From: Undaria pinnatifida
Lineage: Eukaryota; Sar; Phaeophyceae; Laminariales; Alariaceae
Assembly (NCBI GenBank): GCA_012845835.1
Contig: JABAKD010000002.1
Location: 7,372,603-7,436,602 of the forward strand
DNA length: 64,000 nt
Direction: 5' to 3'
Below the pieces are notes generated by a model. The model had not been told where the DNA came from and ran no database searches. It saw only the letters and a program-made list of their open reading frames with translations. The translations under genes were made by a program, and so were the position numbers. Positions 34,436-46,027 of the stretch are shown here, piece by piece (the stretch's first letter is position 1; every line of letters starts with the position of its first letter).

Positions 34436-34949
34436 GATACAATTGCGAGTGGTGCATCCTCGTTGTCTGAGACTCTTCGGACGCGGGCCATGGTAGAGGC
34501 AGAGGCAGCACTATTTTTTCGCGAAAATGTTTTCTGAATGACGGGAGGGCTCTTTAACCGCAAATCGTCGGATTGTTTTACCAGCTGTGTGGTGCTAGGC
34601 TTAGTTTGGGTAAAAGCTATTCGTTAGCCTTCTGCAAGGGGTCAAACGGACTAATATAATACCCCACTAATTCCTTAGGACATCAGTTTTTTTCCTTTTT
34701 GGGCGGTATGACTGTTTTATATCTAGCCCGTAGCTGGGCCTTCCGGGTTGGATCATCGGGTTGCCCTTTCAGTTTTTAATGAAAGCAAGAGTGTTTGGGT
34801 GAGGTGTAGATAGAGCTTCCTCATCGGGTCAGGAGCCCCAGAAAACAAATGGTGGGCACACAGTTTTTTGCCGTGGCCCGTGTGTCTTCGTTTGAGGAGG
34901 TCCTTACCCTCGAAAGAGCAAACATCGAAAGTGGAGTCTGTGGCCTAGA

Positions 34950-35192
34950 TTGGAAAAAATAACGGTTTGTGTTGTTATCGAAACACTCAACGACGTTCGT
35001 AGATGTAGTTTCTCAGCACACGAGAAGCACCCCCGTCCTGGGCGTTTTTTCTTTTTTTTGGCCCAACGAAAAGAGCTGCTGCATTACTATCGTCGCTCCT
35101 GTACTAAGGGCCTGTTCTATCCGACATGCGCATGCTGTACATGCTACGAGAGACGTGGCGAAACCCTTTTCTTCCTGAGGCCCCTTGCCTGA
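34950..35192 (+). CDS. Open frame with a Cys-rich tail, disrupted in the other copy
   Basis: About 80 codons without an ATG, ending PLA-stop. The tail CTKGLFYPTCACCTCYERRG has five cysteines with CxC/CxxC-like spacing, as in small metal-binding ribbons. In copy A (about 14890-15117) the run of T before 'ggcccaacg' is one base shorter, so the frame is broken there. No promoter or splice support; it may be a fragment of a transposase or a chance frame. Confidence 0.22.
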   Translation: MEKITVCVVIETLNDVRRCSFSAHEKHPRPGRFFFFLAQRKELLHYYRRSCTKGLFYPTCACCTCYERRGETLFFLRPLA

Positions 35193-35339
35193 AGAGTTGT
35201 GCGTGCTTCATTCACAAACTAACTTCGAGCAAACTGACAGTTCAACCCGACGAACATACCCACCTCCTGTACAGTGGGTATAGTACATCACAATAATATC
35301 GCAGAAGCAAGAGTGACGTTATCTCGACAATATTTTGGG

Positions 35340-35425
35340 TTAACGCCTTGCAGCAACTGGAAACCCGTTTTTGTGGACAATTTTTCTTAGAACAAGTGAG
35401 GGTTTTGGGGCTCTTAAGGGGTTAA
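35340..35425 (+). mobile_element. TTAA-flanked miniature element (piggyBac-like), copy B
   Basis: Outer TTAA at 35340-35343 and 35422-35425, with ends and interior as in 15270-15355. It is orthologous to that copy within the duplication. Confidence 0.7.
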
Positions 35426-35949
35426 GGAGCGCCTCGTCACTCAGAAACAAAAACAAAAATGCCAATTAACAAGTGCTGAACTGTGTCGTAGCTCACACGG
35501 CATCGAACACCGTTGGAATCGCCTTCATGTTTCATAATGTTGATCGTTAAACAGCAACACCTGCTGCTGTAGACTGGATGGATGTTTATCGGGGTACTTA
35601 TATCATTCTTCTCTGCACGTAGAGTACAGCTCCTTCAAGCGAGGAACGTCATATAATAGTCACGCGCACTCGTACCCTTCAGCGCGTCGAGAGGCAAGGC
35701 GTGCAGCAAGGGGGTTGGTACAAACGGGCGCGCGCAGAAAGCGCCGCGGCAACGGGGGTAGCCCAGGGCGTCTAGCAAGAGGCGCAGAACAGCAACAACC
35801 GAAGAACCTCTGCGTTAGCAAGAGTTTATGTATATCTACATCAAAATATACAGTGAAAACCTATGAAGGAGCTACAGTCTATATGTGTTGGAGCCACGAC
35901 TTGGGCGGAGTCGTGTCGTCGTCCTTCGTGGGCGCTTTTTGTTGTGGCT

Positions 35950-36108
35950 CGACTTCATTTGACAGCTGGGCTTGAAAGAGCTGATAAACACCATACAGGC
36001 GAAAGAGTCGACACAGCTGAAAAAGCTGATGAAGGAGCTGACAGAGCTGAAAGAGCTGAAAGAGATTTCTTCGCTTCAAGAGCTCAAAGCGATTCAATAC
36101 GCTTCAGA
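35950..36108 (+). repeat. GAGCTGAAA-type short repeat, coiled-coil-like frame
   Basis: Nine-base steps of GAGCTGAAA make a frame reading ELTELKELKEISSLQELKA. The copy-A counterpart (15897-16030) is diverged and has a stop in this frame. It is best read as a degenerate minisatellite; a leucine-rich coiled coil is possible but unsupported. Confidence 0.4.
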
Positions 36109-36609
36109 GAGATAAATTTTTTCCTCCTGGTAATTATGCGCGAACCCCAGCAGAGAGAGTCAGCGAGAGAGACAGCAAGCGACAGCAGCAGGAGTGTGTG
36201 ACACTCGTGGAGATTATGGTGCTCTCACCAGCCAACAATGCCGTCATCCTTGAAAACGTGTGGGACCCAGGACCCGGGCGGAGCCTTTTCGCCCTCCTCC
36301 TTGACCGCCTTGTTCATGCAGCAGCAACATGTCCCCATTGGTTGGTTTTGGTCGTGGGCTAGAAATCGTAGCAATTAGAATTTTTTTCCTTCGGTTTTTG
36401 GACGTAAACGGCGTGCGACATTCATGGAAAACAAACGTAGGGTGTTAGAAGGTTCGAGGTACAGTCCATGAACAGAAGACATTGGGAGGGGGATGACACA
36501 TGCGTGGAGTTTGGACATCAACAAAAAAAAATATAATCGACACGTGTGGGAACTTATGCGCGGTCTTCTAGAACAAGGTTGTTCTTTTTCTCGCAGGCGT
36601 TCAAAGAAG

Positions 36610-37075
36610 ATTCCACTACTTTGCCATGAAAGATTCCACCACTTCTGTAAAAGATTCCAGCACTTCCATAAAAGCTTCCACCACTCCCGTGGAAGCTTCC
36701 ATCACTTCCACGGAAGCTTCCGCCACTTCCACAGAAGCTTCCGCCACTCCCATGGTCTTCCATAAAAGCTTTAATCACTACCAACGAAGCTTCCACCACT
36801 TCCATGGAAGGTTCCACCACTTCGATGACCATAGGATCTTCCGCCACTTCCAGAAGCTTCCATGGAAGCTTCCACCACTTTCATCGAAGCTCTCATGGAT
36901 ACAGGAATATTCCATGGAAGTCGTCGAAGCTTCTACGGAAGCGCATGAGAGTAGTTGAGTTTCCGTGGAAGCTTCCGCGGAAACCTCCGCGGAATCACAG
37001 AAGCTTCCCCTCTCGTCCATGAAAGCTACTTCCACGGAAGCTTCGGGAGGAAGTCCAAACAAGCCTCCGTGAAAT
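36610..37075. repeat. Degenerate 21 bp minisatellite, copy B
   Basis: Counterpart of 16556-17040. The first part is shorter in B (one or two fewer STEAS-type units), as expected for a slippage-prone array. Extra units recur at 37490-37585. Confidence 0.85.
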
Positions 37076-37795
37076 GTTCCACTATATACGTCTATGGAAC
37101 CTACTTTCATGGAAGATGCGTGATTCGATACAGTCTACATGTTGTACTTTTTTGGCATTTTTTTTTTAATTCTGAGTGACCGGGCTCCTTAATTAACCCT
37201 GTTTTTTAGCACCGCACACCCGATAAAATGACAAAACAATTGGAATTAGAGTAGGATTTTTTCAGGAGTTGGAAATCGGTTTGACCTAAAATCGTGGGAA
37301 TGTCATTCTTGTTTTGCATTATTAAGGTTCTTGTACACCTAGGCCATGTTTTTTTCGCTTCGGGGTGCGCACCTCCAGTTTTGCTCAAAATTCAGTTTGT
37401 GGATGAAGTAAAGAGCTCCTCAAGTGAGTAAGCACCGTGAACTTAGAAAAACAAGATGTTTTAACCTCGTTTGTCGTAGCCCGCGTCGGAAGCTTCCGTC
37501 GACTCCCTCCGTGGATTGTAACACTTTCATGCACTGTCGCGGAAGCTTTCATGGGCGAAGTAGGAGAAACTTCCACGAAAGTAGTTATTATGTAGAGTGC
37601 AGAAACCTTACATACAAGTACAGTAGTAGTTGGAGCTCTAGATGAATGTACCAGGTATAAACTGGGCCTCCAGTGGCACCACGGGGACCACGTCAGCTCT
37701 AAATCTGCGTGTGCATGTTGGTTGTCCTCTGGTGGTACGACGGAGATGGACCATCGGAGATTAGGGAGTTCTGTACTTGACGAGGGGTTCTTGTA

Positions 37796-38124
37796 TTAGT
37801 AGTATAGCGATTTGAACATGCTCCTGCGGGGGAAAATGAGCGTATTAAGGCGGGTAATTTGCTGGCGAACGATACTCTTCCATGCGAAGCCCCACTCGCA
37901 ATGCTCGATGGTTCCGGAGGCTCGACAATGTACATACATGAGCTTAGCGTGAACATCTCCGAGTCTACTGTATGTAGCTTGTCCCACGTCCGTCCATACA
38001 AGACATGTCCACTCCAAGAGGTGGCATCCAACCAACAGTGCGGCAAGCCGAACTTTGGATGTAGCGGACCCGCTATGATGTTGCGCTGAGCGAAGTTATG
38101 CCAATAAGAAATGCGCCAGCTGCT
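37796..38124 (-). CDS. Possible exon of an unrecognised protein, copy B (frame continuous)
   Basis: Counterpart of 17797-18063 with four additional bases, so the frame runs on through MYIVEPPEPSSIASGASHG and RVSFASKLPALIRSFSPAG. In copy A the same downstream residues are found in the neighbouring frame. The conserved downstream peptide in both copies suggests that B is the original arrangement, or that the join is a splice junction. No recognised domain and no start codon. Confidence 0.3.
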
Positions 38125-38325
38125 CACCTCCGCACCGCCTACCTACATAACCACCCTGCTCCCAAGTACCCTACGTACAGACTTTTTGCATCAGAGCAAA
38201 TACACACGGTTCTGAACGCGCGTGAGGCACGTATTTTGTCAAAAGAGAAGGTAAATATGCAGGCACACCTTGTGTTTGGTTGTGGCTCTTACCCGTAGCG
38301 AGCCGTGAGCAGAATGCTACAAGGT

Positions 38326-38997
38326 ATATTATAAAAATTAAAATACGCTCCAGCTGTGAGATCGAATATTTTGTCGAAACTCATCTTTTCAAGCTGTGTG
38401 TGATACTCCGATCGCGCGTATTACGGGTTGTGTGTCCTCATTAAGGATATAGGTCATCGACTATATAGGTCTATATATTGTAAAAATTAAAATTCACTCC
38501 AGCTGTGAGATCGAAATTTCGTCGAAACTCATCTTTGCAAGCTGTGTGTGATACTCCGATCGCGCGTATTACGGGTTGTGTGTCCTCATTGAGGATATAG
38601 GTCGGCGACTCCCCTTGCAACTACATTGTTGCTATCAGGGTCAACAGGGTGATGCTAGGCAGTCTGTGCGCGGAAACTATAAAACCCGTTTCTGAGGGGG
38701 ACAAGATCTGACAGCTGTGGAAGGAAATGCATCAGTTTATCAAGTGAATCCTGAAAGTCGAACATCCGGTGAGGGGAGGGCGGAGTTTTTAAGGACGTGG
38801 GGGCCCGACTTTGATCAAAAGGGGGGCGGGAGGGGGGGAGGGGGGGGAGGAGACGGGTGGGGCAGGTCAATTTGTGCGTGGAAACTATAATATTTCTTGT
38901 GAGGGAGAGGGGGGAATGTGGCGGGGGGGGGGCGGGGGCGGGGGGGGAGGGCTTTAGGTCGCATAGATGTAGGGGTTTGCTATATGCGTGGTGCTAG
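38326..38997 (+). mobile_element. Copy-B-specific insertion: tandem short elements plus G-rich tail
   Basis: Copy A at about 18270-18283 has only 'ggtatatagtctactatgtg'. B carries two tandem copies of the CTCCGATCGCGCG short element (38326-38435 and 38465-38584). These are followed by 'ggtcggcgactccccttgca', 'gggtcaacagggtgatgcta', 'ctgtgcgcggaaactataaa' and a G-run tract (38816-38960), ending in 'gtagggg...gtggtgctag'. The same order appears at 49572-50400 and, reversed, at 53160-53475. It defines a longer element of which the 100 bp unit is one end. Confidence 0.75.
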
Positions 38998-40569
38998 TCT
39001 ATATGTGAGGCCTTCGTTTCGTGATGAAATGACCCTTAAGTCGCGAGATCGGAAGATCTTTGTGACAGCGCTGCGGCCCACCTCTTCTATACCGTACAGC
39101 TGCTGTATGGACTACGACACGGTAGATGCAGAAATAGTACAAGTCACACCTCCCTTGGGCGTTTGGGATTATTTGAGGCTTTCTACGAAGAACCAAATTT
39201 CTACGCTTTATGTACGAGTTTTACCCTATCTATCATGATACCCGGTAACACTCACTCATGTGGCGCGCCCCCCGAGATGAACATGTCCAGACCTTGTTTT
39301 CTCCACAACGAGAAAGGAGCACACCACTACCGCACTAGTATTGTGCTAGTGGATCGCCATGCTTAGTGGGGATCACAATGTCTATTACTGGCATGGCGTG
39401 TGCATTCTCACCGGGCTCTGGTGGATCGCTACAAGACAACGAAGAAAACGGTCGCTTGGACAGATGTCGTCGAGAGCTACCCATCCATACTACAGGTACC
39501 TATTATTGCCGACTAGACCATGTGGTTTTGTGTGCTAACTTCGTACTACGAGCTATACGTATGTGACGGTACCACCAACAAGGTGCATTACACCTCTCTT
39601 CATGCTCTTTCGGTCGATTGATGTTGGTGGAGGGAACGGGGATTTCCCACAAGAATCGCAATAGCTCTTCTATGCTCTACTTTTTGTTCGCCACAAAAGC
39701 AACAGTAAGAATAACAGCCTTTTTTTTCTCGTTGGTTACCCCCGTACGATACGTACATCAGCACAACAACAGCATCATCACAGTCTAGACAGATAGCTAT
39801 TATAGATATTATACTTTCTTCGTACACAGCAGCAGCACAGAGACATACATACCTGTGTGCTTCGGTCCTAGCAGGGGTGGCAGCTGTGAGCTACAACCCT
39901 GCCCACAGATCGGGTCAGGCCTTGTCACCCCGGAGGAGTTATCCAATACACCAGGTATCTGCTGATATACGTGCATGTTGGATCTGATGTGTACTGTTAC
40001 AATTGTAGTGTTTTTCGTCTGATACACACCGAGGCCAACGGAATGCGTGTTGAGCTGCTGCTGCTACTGTGCTGCTGTTTTGGCTGGTATGCATTACGAT
40101 AGAGCTCGCTCAAGGGCGGAGGCTAGTAAACGTGAGATGTTCTCGTATACCCCTGCCGTGCAACACGAAACATCTGATAAGAAACGTAACAGTACTATTA
40201 ATACGCCCCAGCGCGGCTTTCTTGTTCGGGAGAGGGTGCGTTCTACGCGCCAAGATAAGACCAACGGGTGCCGGATTTTATCGTACGAGGCGCACTTTCT
40301 TTGAGATCCGGGGCCGAAACGGCCCAGGGCGGCGCGCCCGCGAACCCCTACACTAATCGGAAGTGATAAAATCGACACACATCAACAACAGGTTTGTGTT
40401 TTATACCTCCTGGTATACACCAGGTACATAGAGAAGTGTGACCTGTTCTGTACTACTTGAAGCACGCGTCTACGAGTAGATCGAACAGTTACGGCCAGCT
40501 CACCTCGAAGCAGACCTCGAGTTGTCAACGGCAGGGAGACAGAGGAGTATTGGAGCTGTGGGGAAGCCG

Positions 40570-40600
40570 GTGGTGGTGGTGGTGGTGGTGGTGGTGGTGA
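40570..40600 (+). repeat. GGT microsatellite
   Basis: A longer GGT run than its copy-A counterpart at 19890-19909. It would encode polyproline on the minus strand, but no surrounding gene supports that. Confidence 0.75.
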
Positions 40601-40924
40601 CGGAGGATCGTCCGTGCACGAGAGGTAGAATGGGGACTGCGGGGTGCTTGCGCTAACTATACGCGCGTTGTGACCTGTACAGGACCCCACGAGGAGGAGT
40701 GTGGAAAATAGAACATGTGTGATAACGGCGAGAAGCAGGGTGCACAGCTCAACTAAAAGAACAAAAATTTAAGTTCTAACGGCCAGACCTACCTGGTGCA
40801 TGGTGGTCTGGATCAGAGAAAACGAAAAACCATGAAAACATAGACTAGACTAGACTATATGATACATTTCGGGCCCAGGTTTTGTACCATCGGGTACGCG
40901 TATAGTCTATTGCTCGCGAATTAA

Positions 40925-40947
40925 GCAGCAGCAGCAGCAGCAGCAGC
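40925..40947 (+). repeat. CAG microsatellite, copy B
   Basis: Length differs from 20196-20224 in copy A. The adjacent sequence also differs by a small insertion at 40903-40909 (TAGTCTA). Confidence 0.8.
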
Positions 40948-42499
40948 CCTTCCGGTGTGACACAAGGGACAACCGACGGGCAAGACAGACTTCTGGCCGG
41001 TGATAAGTGGTAGAATCGCTTGTCTACGACGAGTATATTATGCCTCGAGCTTGTTCCCTAGGCAGGCTGCGAGCGCTTTTCGATTTTTGCCGCTTCGGCT
41101 GCACTCCCTCTCGATAACCGCCCGGGCTCCCCTTCCTATCCGGTCGCGCGGATCTTTGGGGGGTAGACTGTTCAGGTCTAGGAGGCATTAAGGTGCGCAC
41201 ATACGCTCAGCCCAACCTTAGCCCTTATACCTTACCCTAACTATCTAGTCTAAACCTAACAACCCTGACCCGGTCTCAGAGCCGAAACGGGCTAGAAATG
41301 GCCAGAAACGCCCCTGCGCCGCGTTCTCATCGAGCGATACAAAGTTATGAACTGGAGCGACCGCGAACCAAAACAATCACGCGAATAGTTCAACTACATC
41401 TGATTCAGGTCGCGTAGAGACCCTGTTGCTGATGATTTTTTTACCCTACCAGGTACTGCTGTATCTTCGTTTGGTGTTCGCTACATAAATAGACTACAGC
41501 AATATCCCATACGGGATATGGATGAAAATGTAAAGGATGTTTTGCAATAATGATCATACACAAACGTTTACTATATTTAAGTCCAGACGGTGTCGGAAGT
41601 AATTCAATTAGTCTACAGTATAGACTATTTGCAAGCCGAACAGTTATTATTTTCGTATTATTCTCCCGCTTGATCGCTGGAGAGCTCTCGTCATGCATGG
41701 GCCAACGAAGGAAAGGCCGCACACATTTTTGGTGGACGATGCGAAACACTGCTGCTGCTACAGCAGTACTGTACTGTATACGCAGCCGAGGATCACTCGC
41801 GGGGCACTGCCGTACGTAGCGAAGAGCTTGCGCATGCTTGTGCTCCTCGTACCAGGACTCTTCCGCCCCCCCCCAGGAAGGCCGAGTCTGCAGTTATTCC
41901 GTACCAGTACCTGGTACCATGTACACAGCAGTACAGGACACCTTTTTTACGCGAGTTTGAGCGTTTTTGTGCCAGTGGGAGTTGGCCCTCTGTATTTTTT
42001 TGGCGGGGTACCATTAACCAATTGTCATGAGGCGCGGCCGCAATACTTGCAGCAGTTATATCTGATGCATCATATATATCGGGAGTTCCTTGTACAGTCC
42101 ACCCCGCTTTAAGGACACACACGTGCTTGTTTTTCAGAGCGTTAACGCGGGGAATCGGGGCTTATCGAATTGGGGGTGCCGGTAGGTTCGGCATCACTGC
42201 TCCGGGTATCCCGAACGAAAACTGTACGATGAGCGAGAGCTGTTGTTGTTTTCGACACGTTTGTGGGCTTGCTTGTGGATATAGTCTAGTCTAGCAGGAC
42301 CTGGTGCAGGTACAGCAGCAGCAGCTTAGATAATATAGTTCTCCGGTTTTTCTTGGTTGAACTCTTGACAAGACGATCAGCATCTCTATCTATCTCCACA
42401 CCAGGCGTTTAATTCCACGTATGTGCAAGGTTTTCAGGTTTGCACGTAAACTCAATACTGCCCCCTGCCGACCTCGAGAGCAGACCTCCAGCCCCCCAA

Positions 42500-42545
42500 G
42501 GGGTTAGGGTGTCAGGGTTAGTGTTAGTGTTAGGGTTAGGGTCGG
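42500..42545 (+). repeat. Degenerate telomere-like tract
   Basis: The sequence reads 'ggttagggtgtcagggttag', then 'tgttagtgttagggttaggg'. Four to five TTAGGG-like units in the + orientation, internal to the window. Confidence 0.6.
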
Positions 42546-42549
42546 ATCT

Positions 42550-45030
42550 GGGGTCGGGTTGGTCTGGGCAGGGCAGGCGTCGTTATTTGCGGACCTGCAC
42601 ATGCATAGGGAGCGGCCATACACAAAAATCGCTACTAAATTATTGGATTTAAGTGCAAAAATCTGAAAAACCTTGCTTGCACGTACGTGCAACTTCGCCG
42701 GGGGCCCATCGATCTGCGGTGTTGTGGGTTTTTTTATTACTGTAGACTACTCCGGAACGTGTGAGCTAAACGAACATCTACTCGTATATTTCAGAGAGAA
42801 AAATAAGTCGTTGATAAAAAACACCTGAAAACAGGTACTCGTGAATACAGCAGCTTAGATTTTACAGAAAGAAAAAAAAGTCGTCCAACAGCCTCCTGAA
42901 AATAGCTACTACTACTACTCGTACCAGCAGAAGAAGGTGTAGAAGCAACTCTGTAGTAACAGCAGCACGGCACACGGGACAGAGCCGGGTCAGTGTCGCT
43001 GCGGGTGCGTCTCGTCGATCAACCTCCTGAAAATAGGTACTCGTACAGCAGCATGCTGCAGCATAACCGATATAGACTAGTCTTCTAGTCTAGTGCTCCC
43101 CTTTTTTTCGGTTGAAATGTTCAGGGCTCACAATCGGCATCTTCGATCACAAAAAATACGATCAGCATCGACTGCTGCATTATTAGACTAGACTAATCTT
43201 GTATCGGGTGTGCCTGATGTAATTTTTCATTCGACTTTTTACCAGGTACCAGGCACATACATGTCAGCGCGAGCTAGTTGGATGCTGTTTACCGAGCAGG
43301 GGGGGATTGCATTAATGCTCGACGTGCACAGAGCAACAAACGAGTTCGTCACGTACATGGCATCCGATAGTATATATGTGTGAGGCTGCAAGGGAAGATA
43401 TGACCCGCTCTGATGGCAGGAGTGTCCCGAGTGTCCCGCTTGCTAACTGGTTTGTGTTGATAAGGCGAGTTCTAGAGGGTGACTGACCTTACCGCGAACT
43501 GGCATGTTTCCCGTCACGGCACGCGAGATATTATCGACCAGATAGACATCAAATGCGTGGGACGGCGTATATCAGTGATTGGCGAATACTGCTATTTCCC
43601 GTATACGGAGGCATGATTTGGGCGACTGGTATGAAGATACTTTGTCTTGACATGCATTGATATAGTAACGGTATTGCATTTTATAGTAGTAGTACTCTGG
43701 TGTTCAATTCGGAGTAATACTGGAGTGTGCCCAACGGGGAGTTTGAGATTTTCCAGGTGCGCTAGCATAGCAAACATGCTGATCATCTCACCAAACCGTC
43801 GCATCGGAAGCGTTTTGCCGTCTGCGTTTGCATTGGCCCTTTGTGATAAGGCTTAGTCGCAACTGATTGGGCGAGGGCTTGTTGCGCCCTCTTCGCTACC
43901 AGGGACGCCTCCCGCGCAGCGGTCTTCGCCCTGCCGACGCCCCCCTCAGCCCAGAGCCGGGGGGCGACCAGTATAGTCGATGGGAGGTTTATATTCTGAA
44001 CTTGATATTGAGACATTTTGATACTGGCATTGCTGTTTTACCTGGCAATTATTATCTTGATGCATTAATAGTCTAGACTATAGATCTATGCACTTAATTG
44101 TGTTGATAAGCTCGACAGTGAAAGAGGACGTCGGTTGTAACGACGTTTCACTACACAAGCTTGAGCGAGGAGATAACCTAAGGGTAGGATTTACTCTCGT
44201 AACAATATTGGTATTCAGATTGCCGCTTTACCTTGGCAAGTAAGCATTATTGACATCTTATCTGGTGGAATTGGAGATTGCCATTTTACCCTGGCAGTAG
44301 CTTTTCTGATGGAATTTGGGATGTGCCGTTTTACCTGGCCATCTGTGCTCTGAGTTCTTTGAGACCTATCGTATTTTGCACAGAGTAGGGGAGTTGTTAG
44401 TGGTACTACTACGGTTTCAGATACTGGTCTGCAGATACTTGGGTTTCATCGTATATGCGGAAGCATTATTGATATGTGCTTCAAGGCTTCGTGGGGTGGA
44501 AGGCTGCCTCACTGATGAGGCAGTCGGTGATGATAATGATACGGATCCGGGCTTTTATGGAATGATACCGCCCGTACATATGGCCGAGAGGAGTCCGTGA
44601 CAAATTGATACGGCTCACTCCTGTGTGTACGAAGTGCGTGACATACTGGTACCGCTTCTTTATGGTTTATGTGGGGGCCTTTGACAATCAGGTACTGGCT
44701 CCTGTGTGTTTTCGGTAGGTAGTGGTACGATATATTCTACTGCTGCTCTCTTCCGCGATCATTAGTATAACCGCGCTTGTACGTAGTGCAAGTGTTCAAC
44801 AGCGATCATATATGTTCTTTTCTTCCCCGCCCTTTTGTTCAAACGCCCCACCTGCAATCGAATTCGGCCAGAGTAATAAACATTTTTACGCAATTGATAT
44901 CACGTCATTATCTTTCTAGCCATCCATGACGTAGCTTTCATTCACCCCCCCTCCCCCCAACGCCCCCTCCCCCCCCACCACCCGCACGATCGCCTAGACC
45001 TAGCACCATGCGTATAGCAAGCCCCTACAT
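42550..45030. other. Non-duplicated region with degenerate short repeats; no gene confirmed
   Basis: 42800-43200 has repeated 'cctgaaaataggtactcgta'-like pieces and GTC/GAC tracts (43073-43100, 43188-43198). 44000-44350 has a degenerate repeat around 'gattgcc..tttacctggca' with about 70-100 bp spacing (44020, 44222, 44275, 44325). 43783-44016 on the minus strand is a 77-codon frame (MSQYQVQNINLPSTILVAP...) whose 'ggtcgccccccggc' part matches the plus strand at about 3108-3150 in the 1.7 kb element, so it is probably transposon-related. 44830-45030 is the reverse of the G-rich repeat at 50330-50560. Confidence 0.5.
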
Positions 45031-45037
45031 ATATGCG

Positions 45038-45187
45038 TAATACGCGCGATCGGAGTATCACACACAAGCTTGCTAAGATGATAAAAAATACTCTCCAGCA
45101 GCAGCAGCAGCTGTGAGATCGAAGATTTTGTCGAAACTCATCTTTCTTTGCAAGCTGTGTGTGATGATACTCCGATCGCGCGTATTA
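45038..45187. repeat. Inverted pair of the CTCCGATCGCGCG short element (hairpin)
   Basis: The left arm 'taatacgcgcgatcggagta' through 'caagcttgc' (45038-45073) is the complement of the right arm 45150-45187, with small indels. The loop carries (CAG)n at 45097-45110 and the rest of the right-hand element. An extruding cruciform or hairpin RNA is possible. Confidence 0.75.
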
Positions 45188-45443
45188 CGGGTTGTGTGTG
45201 CTCATCAAGGCTATAGGTTTGCACCGAGAGTACATTTCCATCTAAAACCTCGCCTGAAACGCCAGCATTGTGTAGAGTGCGTGGATGTCTTCATATGGTC
45301 CTGTCGGGGCGGTCGGAACACGGTGGTTCTATTTTGCAAAGTTTACGAATCTACACGCCGCGAGGAATTAACACGTCAGATTTTTCGATCTCCGAGAAGA
45401 GTGGATTTCGTGCTTGTAACCTCCAAAAAAACCAGGGCTTTTC

Positions 45444-45720
45444 ACGGGTCATGACCCGACCCGCGGGTCGGGTCAAGGGGGTTTTAAAATCTCGCGGGTC
45501 GGGTCGGGTCGGGTCATCACGTTTTAAAATCTCACGGGTCGGGTCGGGTCGGGTCAAGAGGTTTTCAAAATCTCGCGGATTGGGTCGGGTCGGGTCAAAA
45601 GGCTTCAAAATCTCGCGGGTCGGGTCGGGTCGGGTCAAGAGGTTTTCAAAATCTCGCGGGTCGGGTCGGGTCGGGTCATGACCCGCGAGATACGGGTCAC
45701 TTCGCGGGTCAAGCCATAAT
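45444..45720 (+). repeat. GGGTC satellite array 1, 40-41 bp units
   Basis: About five units of four GGGTC pentamers followed by 'aagaggttttcaaaatctcgc'. Unit starts (ctcgcg) are at 45491, 45531, 45572, 45612 and 45653. The pentamer block on the opposite strand is GACCC. The array is bounded by inverted 'gacccgaccc' / 'gacccgcgag' stretches. Long frames through it (RVGSGRVKRFSKSRG) arise because 3 x 41 is a whole number of codons; I do not call a gene. Confidence 0.9.
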
Positions 45721-46027
45721 GACCCGTGAGTTGTTTTGGGCTGACCCGCGGGTCCAACCCGCGGATCTAGCCGGCGGATCCGCCTTTTTCAAACTTACAG
45801 CTGAGAGCCACGTTGATGCCGTGTAGGCGCCCCGCGGGTCGGGCCCGCGGGTCCGCCAATAAAATACAAACATTTCGGCTTCCTGCCTCCCTCGTGCGGA
45901 TGCTCCGATCACATGTCATCACAGCGTGCAGAACAATCACCAGGCAGTACCCCTAGCTACTCGCAACAAGGCATACAGCAGTGTAACGCGAATCCCGTAC
46001 CTACTGAAGCCGTAACAACAGCAGTAA

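Larger units (their letters stand above)
24865..42010 (+). repeat. Segmental duplication, copy B
   Basis: Copy B lies in the same orientation as copy A and starts 3.46 kb after A ends. It begins with the same 'tttgccgtggcgtgcgtctt' segment as A and ends in the shared 'gtgggagttggccctc' segment (A about 21360, B about 41975). Blocks present in B and absent from A are about 25862-25970, 27589-28380, 34130-34435 and 38326-38997. B is about 3.4 kb shorter mainly because A carries the 1.7 kb element at 2234, the 178 bp tandem array at 4964 and the 1.85 kb block at 7606. Direct orientation is compatible with unequal exchange or replication-based duplication. Confidence 0.93.

Noticed and set aside
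38326..38600. CRISPR-like direct repeats in the tandem short elements
   Set aside because: Only two tandem copies, no uniform short spacers, and the same unit is dispersed in both orientations elsewhere in a eukaryotic sequence.
45268..45681. 137-residue RVGSGRV-repeat protein
   Set aside because: Encoded by the GGGTC array; the 41 bp unit keeps frames open automatically, and the opposite strand is equally open.
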